Shown here: piece after piece, positions 59,596 to 64,000 of the stretch
Layout: every line of letters begins with the position of its first letter
Numbering within the stretch: position 1 is the first letter of the stretch
DNA from: Solimonas sp041659605
Lineage (GTDB): Bacteria; Pseudomonadota; Gammaproteobacteria; Nevskiales; Nevskiaceae
Reading direction: 5' to 3'
Assembly (NCBI GenBank): GCA_041659605.1
Contig: JBAZXW010000013.1
Span: forward strand, 1 to 64,000
DNA: 64,000 nt
Made by a program: the position numbers and the translations under genes
Notes under the pieces: generated by a model
Told to the model about the DNA's origin: nothing
Seen by the model: the letters and a program-made list of their open reading frames with translations, nothing else
The model's database searches: none

Positions 59596-60105
59596 TCAGC
59601 CGCCCTGCATCGGCACGTCACCGATGAAATCCATCTTGCCGAGATCCACACCGTTGTGGCGCAGGATGGCGTAGGCCATGGTGATGTGGAAGTTGAAGTT
59701 CGGGATCGCCAGCCCGGTGACGTAGTCCTTGCCGATGAACCACTTGCCCTGCGCCCACGCCGGCGCCACCTTGCGCTCCTCCGAGCCGGCGAAATCCTTG
59801 GCCTGTACCGACGCGAGGTAGTCGGTGCAGGTCCGGATGCGCTGGCGCAGTTCGGCGATGGTCTTCTCGGTGTCCGGATGCGAGGGCGCCTTCGCGCCGG
59901 TGAGATAGGCCGCCGCGTACTTCGCCTGGTCGCAGGCCGCCTGCACCTGCTGGACCAGATTGAACGCGTCCGGCGCCAGGCGCGACCCGGCGAGGACATC
60001 GACGTCGAACTTCTTTGCGGCGGCATGGGCCTCCGCCTTGTCCAGCCACTTCAGGAGAGTCTGGAGCTGCTTGCTGAACTGGCAGATGGTTTCGTAGTGG
60101 GTCAT
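59596..60105 (-). CDS. DUF1993 family protein
   Basis: 169 residues. Family pattern: a helix with Q-F-S-K-Q-L-Q-T-L-L-K-W-L-D-K-A-E-A-H-A-A, then L-A-P-D-A-F-N-L-V-Q-Q-V-Q-A-A-C-D, D-T-E-K-T-I-A-E-L-R-Q-R-I, and the C-terminal P-N-F-N-F-H-I-T-M-A-Y-A-I-L-R-H-N-G-V-D-L-G-K. The helical bundle resembles DinB-like metal-binding folds. The function is unknown. It is a single gene, divergent from the ceramidase gene. Confidence 0.85.
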   Translation of the reverse strand: MTHYETICQFSKQLQTLLKWLDKAEAHAAAKKFDVDVLAGSRLAPDAFNLVQQVQAACDQAKYAAAYLTGAKAPSHPDTEKTIAELRQRIRTCTDYLASVQAKDFAGSEERKVAPAWAQGKWFIGKDYVTGLAIPNFNFHITMAYAILRHNGVDLGKMDFIGDVPMQGG

Positions 60106-60176
60106 GGAGAACTCCGGTGGGCGGGTGGAGGATGCACACGCGCATGCTAGCCTGACGTCGCATTTCGGGGGACACC

Positions 60177-62795
60177 ATGAATCTTGAACGGGGACTCATC
60201 CTCGCTGCCGCGGCCGCACTATGTGCCGCCTGCGGCCAGAGCGATCCACTCGGCGATCCACCGGGCTCGACCGGCGGCGAGGCTCTGATCGCGGACCGCG
60301 CCGGCGCCGCCTGCGTCCTCGTCAGCCCGCTGAACCAGGTCGGCGCGACGCAGCAGATGTCGGTCAACGGCGTGGCCTACACCAGGTCCCACCAGCCCGA
60401 CGCACCGGGGCCGCTCGAGCGGCCCATCCCGAATCCGGGCCCGCAGCCTGCCGGCTCCTGCCGGGGCAGCACCGGCTATCGCTTCGGCAGTGGCCTGTAC
60501 GACGACACCGGTCCGATCGGCGGCGATCCCACGGGCCATGCCGACCTCGCCGGCATGGTCGCGCCCAACCAGACCATCAACGGCATCCACACGCGTCTGT
60601 ACGCGCGCGCGTTCGCCATCGAATCGCCGTGCAACGGTGCGCGCGTGATGTTCGTGTCGGACGACCACGCCTTCGTCACGGCGCTGCTGCGCCAGCAAGT
60701 GCTCAAGGCCGTCGCCGCCGACCCCGTGCTGTCGCCGTTCTACGGCCCGGACAACGTGATGCTGTCGGCCACGCACACGCACGCCGCCAACGGCGGCTTC
60801 GGCGTCGGCAGCTTTCCCGCCGACCCGCCGCCCGGCACGCCGCAGCAGGTGCGTGACGCCTACAACTACGTGATTTCCGCCGGCGACAGTCCCAACCATT
60901 TCGACGCGGACAACTTCCGCGTCATGGTCGACGGCATCGTCCAGGCCATGCGCCGCGCACACGCCAACCTCGCGGCGCACGCCGGCAGCGCGCCGATCCG
61001 GATGTCGATCGGCGAGCTGCTCAACGCCAACACCAGCCGTGATCCGCCCGCCTACCAGCAGAACTCACCCGCCGAGCGCGCCCGCTTCAGCGACGCCAAC
61101 GGTCACGACATTCCCGTCGACAAGCGCTTCCTGCAGCTCTCCTTCGTGCGCGCCAACGGCAGCGCGGTCGGCGTGCTCAACTGGTTCGGCGTGCACCCGA
61201 CGGCCATGCACAACCACGACCGGCTCATCTCGTCGGATCTGAAGGGCTACGCGTCGCTCGGCTTCGAAACGCTGATGGAGACCGGGTACGCACCGGACCC
61301 GGGCGGCGTGCCGAGCGGTGAGGACAATTTCGTCGCTGCCTTCGCACAGACCGACGAGGGCAATTCGATCCCCGATCTCTTCGTCTTCGACGCTGACGTC
61401 GACGGCGGCAACGGACCGGGACAAGGCGTGCCGTACCGGTATCGCTTCGGCACCGACGATCCGTACTGGCTCGACGAACCGGGCAGCGAGCGCGGCGCGC
61501 CCAAGGCTGCGGCGGTGTTCGGCACCAAGCACCTGGCGCAGGCGATCCGCCAGTTCGGCGCAGGCAGCGCGCTGTCGGGACCGGTCGACTATCGCCTGTT
61601 CCATGTCGACATGAATGCGGTCACGGTCGACGATCCGGCCATTACCGGCACGCTCGCGTATCCCGATCTGCCGCAGAACCTCTACGCCGATGCCAAGGCG
61701 ACGTGCAGCAGCGCACTGGGCCAGGGCTTCCTCGCCGGCGGCGTCAACGGCCCGCAGTTCGGCGTGCCCGGATTTACCTGCGTGGACAACGCGCCGATCC
61801 CGTACCGCGATCAGATGCGCAGCGGCTACAACGGCCTGTACAACGGCAGCGGCGGGCTCGAGTTCATGAAGAACGGCGTGTACTTCACCGTACCGGTCGA
61901 AGGCGTCCCGCTGTTCACCGCCTCGGCGCCGCTGCTGTGCGCCACCTACGCCACGCAGGCCGAGTACGCCTGCCAGAACGAAAAGCCGATCCTGGTCGGC
62001 CCCGGCGGGCCGACCGCGCCGATCCAGATTTTCCGCATCGGCAATCTCGCCGTGCTCGGCGTGCCGTGGGAAGTCACCACCATGTCCGCGCTCCGGTTAC
62101 GCCAGACCGTGCTCGACGCGCTCGCGCCGGTAGGCGTCGATACGGTCGTGATCGCCGGCCTGTCCAACGCGTATTTCCAGTACATGGCGACGCGCGAGGA
62201 ATACACCGCACAGATGTACGAAGGCGCTTCGACGCTGTTCGGTCCGTGGCAGCTGGCCGCAGTGCAGCAGGAGTCACGGCGGCTGGCGCTGACGCTGGCC
62301 GCCGGCGCGCCGGCGCCCACCGGTGCGCCGCCGCCTGCGGACGTCGCGCTCGGCGATCCGTCACCCGTCACGACCGACCAGCCGGCGGAGTTCGGCCGGG
62401 TGCTCGCCGACGCGCAACCGGCATACAACCGCGGCGACACCGTGGACGTGTCGTGGGTCGCGGGCTATCCCGGCAACGACCTGAAGACCATGTCGTCGTA
62501 CCTGTACGTCGAGCGCCAGGATTCGGCGGGCGCCTGGCGCGTGGTGGCGACGGACAAGGATCCGGAACTGTTGTTCATCTGGAATTGGGCCTCGGATCCG
62601 GTGGGGATCGAGACGCATGTCGTCGACTCATCGACGGCGCAGGCGGTCTGGACGATTCCGAACAATGCAGCGGGCGGCGTTTACCGGATTCGCCACGAGG
62701 GTGTGTCCAGGACCAGCGCGGATGCGGCGCCGGAACCGTACACCGGTGTGACCACCGCGTTCCGGATCGAGGGCGATCCCGAAGCGTGTCCTTAA
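60177..62795 (+). CDS. neutral/alkaline ceramidase-family exported hydrolase
   Basis: 872 residues. The signal M-N-L-E-R-G-L-I-L-A-A-A-A-A-L-C-A-A-C-G ends in a weak lipobox-like site, so it is a lipoprotein or a secreted protein. Ceramidase blocks: G-Y-R-F-G-S-G-L-Y-D-D-T-G-P-I-G-G, G-H-A-D-L-A-G-M-V-A, L-S-A-T-H-T-H-A-A-N-G-G-F with zinc His residues, N-W-F-G-V-H-P-T-A-M-H-N and F-A-Q-T-D-E-G-N. The C-terminal domain (residues about 700-870) is beta-rich, as in the immunoglobulin-like tail of the Pseudomonas enzyme. It should cleave the amide bond of ceramides or similar N-acyl lipids. It is longer than the usual 650-780 residues. Confidence 0.85.
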   Translation: MNLERGLILAAAAALCAACGQSDPLGDPPGSTGGEALIADRAGAACVLVSPLNQVGATQQMSVNGVAYTRSHQPDAPGPLERPIPNPGPQPAGSCRGSTGYRFGSGLYDDTGPIGGDPTGHADLAGMVAPNQTINGIHTRLYARAFAIESPCNGARVMFVSDDHAFVTALLRQQVLKAVAADPVLSPFYGPDNVMLSATHTHAANGGFGVGSFPADPPPGTPQQVRDAYNYVISAGDSPNHFDADNFRVMVDGIVQAMRRAHANLAAHAGSAPIRMSIGELLNANTSRDPPAYQQNSPAERARFSDANGHDIPVDKRFLQLSFVRANGSAVGVLNWFGVHPTAMHNHDRLISSDLKGYASLGFETLMETGYAPDPGGVPSGEDNFVAAFAQTDEGNSIPDLFVFDADVDGGNGPGQGVPYRYRFGTDDPYWLDEPGSERGAPKAAAVFGTKHLAQAIRQFGAGSALSGPVDYRLFHVDMNAVTVDDPAITGTLAYPDLPQNLYADAKATCSSALGQGFLAGGVNGPQFGVPGFTCVDNAPIPYRDQMRSGYNGLYNGSGGLEFMKNGVYFTVPVEGVPLFTASAPLLCATYATQAEYACQNEKPILVGPGGPTAPIQIFRIGNLAVLGVPWEVTTMSALRLRQTVLDALAPVGVDTVVIAGLSNAYFQYMATREEYTAQMYEGASTLFGPWQLAAVQQESRRLALTLAAGAPAPTGAPPPADVALGDPSPVTTDQPAEFGRVLADAQPAYNRGDTVDVSWVAGYPGNDLKTMSSYLYVERQDSAGAWRVVATDKDPELLFIWNWASDPVGIETHVVDSSTAQAVWTIPNNAAGGVYRIRHEGVSRTSADAAPEPYTGVTTAFRIEGDPEACP

Positions 62796-63466
62796 CCCAT
62801 GTCGGCAACGGCTACGCCCTGGCGCTCGGCGCAGAGGCTCAGCGTGCGCTGCCACGCCGGGCGCGCCAGGGCCCGCGCGGCGTAGGCCTGCAGCCGCGGA
62901 TACGGCTCGAGCAGATCGCTGTGGCGGATCGAGCGCAGGACGTTGGCGACGAGAATGTCGGCGACCGTGAACGCCTCGCAGGCGATCCATTCGCGGCCAT
63001 CGAGCCGGCGCTCCAGCCCGTCGAGCCGGCGGCCGGCTTCCTTGACCAGCGACGCCCGCTGCTCGCCGGTCTCCTTGCCGCGCACGCCGATGTCGATCAT
63101 CTGCATTTCGAACAACGGCCGCTCGACGGTGGCGAGCGCGGCGAAGCACCATTGCACGACCCGCGTGCGTCCGGCGAAGTCCGCGGGAATCAGCTTGCCC
63201 GCCTTCTCGGCGATGTAGAGCAGCACCGCGCCGGACTCGCCGACGACGAAGCCGTCGTCATCGATCACCGGCACCTGGCGGAAATCGCTGAGCTTGCGAT
63301 AGGCCGGGCTGTCGAGCTCGCCGGCAACATAGTCGAGCGCGTGGACGCGATAGGGCAACCCGGTTTCCTCGAGCGCCCATTGCACGCGCAGGTCGCGCGC
63401 CTCACCCGCCATCCCGGGATAGACGCGTCCGAAGGCATAAAGTGTGATCACGGTGACCTCCAGCAT
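62792..63466 (-). CDS. glutathione S-transferase family protein
   Basis: 224 residues from ATG 63466. The thioredoxin-fold N-domain has I-T-L-Y-A-F-G-R-V-Y, R-V-H-A-L-D-Y, F-R-Q-V-P-V-I-D-D-D-G-F-V-V-G-E-S-G-A, where the cis-Pro and E-S bind glutathione. The C-domain is all-helical, with A-C-E-A-F-T-V-A-D-I-L-V-A-N-V-L capping box. The catalytic residue at the start is not clear (no obvious Ser/Cys/Tyr in the usual place apart from Tyr). It is convergent with the ceramidase gene, whose stop it overlaps by 4 bp. Confidence 0.85.
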   Translation of the reverse strand: MLEVTVITLYAFGRVYPGMAGEARDLRVQWALEETGLPYRVHALDYVAGELDSPAYRKLSDFRQVPVIDDDGFVVGESGAVLLYIAEKAGKLIPADFAGRTRVVQWCFAALATVERPLFEMQMIDIGVRGKETGEQRASLVKEAGRRLDGLERRLDGREWIACEAFTVADILVANVLRSIRHSDLLEPYPRLQAYAARALARPAWQRTLSLCAERQGVAVADMG

Positions 63467-63521
63467 TGACTGACTACGCCGAGTAGTCGAGCGAGGCAAC
63501 CATAATTCGACAACCGCAGCC

Positions 63522-63547
63522 CCCTCTCCCCACCTGTGGGGAGAGGG
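63522..63547. repeat. CCCTCTCCCCA palindrome
   Basis: 11-bp arms around CCTG, a variant of the repeat at 59549. It lies between the divergent GST and molybdopterin genes, followed by a second weaker GGGGTGAGGGG tract. Confidence 0.75.
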
Positions 63548-63631
63548 TCGGGGTGAGGGGCGCCGACGCAGTCGGCGTGACGGAATCAGGCGGCTCAAGG
63601 TCTATCATCCCCCGTCGACGGAGAGACGACG

Positions 63632-64000
63632 ATGGCCGACGGAACGCAGACCCACTACCGCACCTGCCACCTCTGCGAGGCGATGTGCGGCGTTGTCATC
63701 ACGCACGAGCCGGGCGGGCGCATCCTGTCGATCAAGGGCGACAAGGACGATCCGTTCAGCCGCGGCCATGTCTGCCCCAAGGCGGTCGCGCTGCAGGACC
63801 TGCAGGACGACCCGGACCGCCTGCGCCGGCCGATCAAGCGCGTCGGCACCGAGTGGATCGAGATCTCCTGGGACGAGGCCTTCGACACTGTCGAGCGCGA
63901 ACTCATGCGCGCGCGCCGCGAGCACGGCAACGACGCCGTCGGCCTGTACATCGGCAATCCCACCGCGCACAACACCGGCGCGATGCTGATGCTGCTGCCG
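63632..64000 (+). CDS. molybdopterin-dependent oxidoreductase, 5' part
   Basis: The frame runs off the right edge after 123 codons. The start M-A-D-G-T-Q-T-H-Y-R-T-C-H-L-C-E-A-M-C-G-V shows the 4Fe-4S motif C-x2-C-x3-C, with the fourth Cys in G-H-V-C-P-K. Then come R-L-R-R-P-I-K-R and W-I-E-I-S-W-D-E-A-F-D, typical of the DMSO-reductase/formate-dehydrogenase/nitrate-reductase superfamily. No Tat signal is present, so it is probably a cytoplasmic form such as FdhF- or NasA-like. The substrate cannot be decided from this part. Confidence 0.9.
   Translation, partial: MADGTQTHYRTCHLCEAMCGVVITHEPGGRILSIKGDKDDPFSRGHVCPKAVALQDLQDDPDRLRRPIKRVGTEWIEISWDEAFDTVERELMRARREHGNDAVGLYIGNPTAHNTGAMLMLLP

Overview
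The window is high-GC DNA from a gammaproteobacterium, probably of the Nevskiales/Solimonadaceae, Steroidobacterales or Lysobacterales (Xanthomonadales) type. The basis is the TorF-type porin, the TonB receptors with a KKEE-type plug start, the palindromic intergenic repeats and the RoxA-like haem proteins. The genus is an inference. No rRNA, tRNA or CRISPR array was seen.

Region 1 (1-19561) is mobile or accessory DNA. It carries a toxin/antitoxin-like gene pair cut by the left edge, an HU remnant, a secreted astacin protease, an IS30 copy, an M23-type lipoprotein, a three-gene operon ending in a CHAT-domain cysteine protease behind a perfect 31-bp palindrome, a truncated IS66 with an IS21 inserted in its tnpA, and two convergent small operons (FAD/GAF protein, ASCH-like protein and P-loop kinase, facing an RHH-like protein, an unknown protein and a Nudix hydrolase). 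It ends where only the 3' part of comM survives, so an island very probably lies inside comM. The CHAT operon is the best candidate here for an undescribed defence system.

Region 2 (19562-24968) is ordinary chromosome: comM 3' end, TorF porin, cytochrome c5, an NhaP2-type antiporter and a DUF4266/DUF3570 pair.

Region 3 (24995-56575) is the metabolic core. Five c-type cytochrome lipoproteins resemble the rubber oxygenase RoxA: two CXXCH motifs about 200 residues apart, a shared CAGCH/CASCH-G-x-Y-S-P block, a conserved GH near the C-terminus and the same ending EYLKTL. Three of them carry an additional N-terminal CRNCH haem domain. Two sit in a tight operon with a GXWXG/DUF4334 protein, an acyl-CoA dehydrogenase and a nitronate monooxygenase, divergent from a TetR gene that overlaps an acyl-CoA synthetase gene. 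The TetR intergenic boxes (TGACATTTGTCA, twice) recur before a TonB receptor, which suggests one regulon. A long minus-strand set (thiolase, FadJ-like protein, acetoacetate-decarboxylase-like protein, second acyl-CoA dehydrogenase, enoyl-CoA hydratase, alpha-methylacyl-CoA racemase) can degrade methyl-branched acyl-CoAs. A second TetR with related boxes (TACATTTGTA) lies among three more RoxA-like genes, followed by a second TonB receptor. Inferred pathway: oxidative cleavage of an isoprenoid or other unsaturated hydrophobic substrate at the outer membrane, uptake of the products, CoA activation and branched beta-oxidation.

Region 4 (56576-64000) holds an alkylation-repair trio (Ada, AlkA-like glycosylase, 2OG-Fe(II) oxygenase), a DUF1993 protein, a neutral ceramidase, a glutathione S-transferase and the start of a molybdopterin oxidoreductase. 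Palindromic repeats are scattered from 37.7 kb to the right end and none was noticed in the left island.
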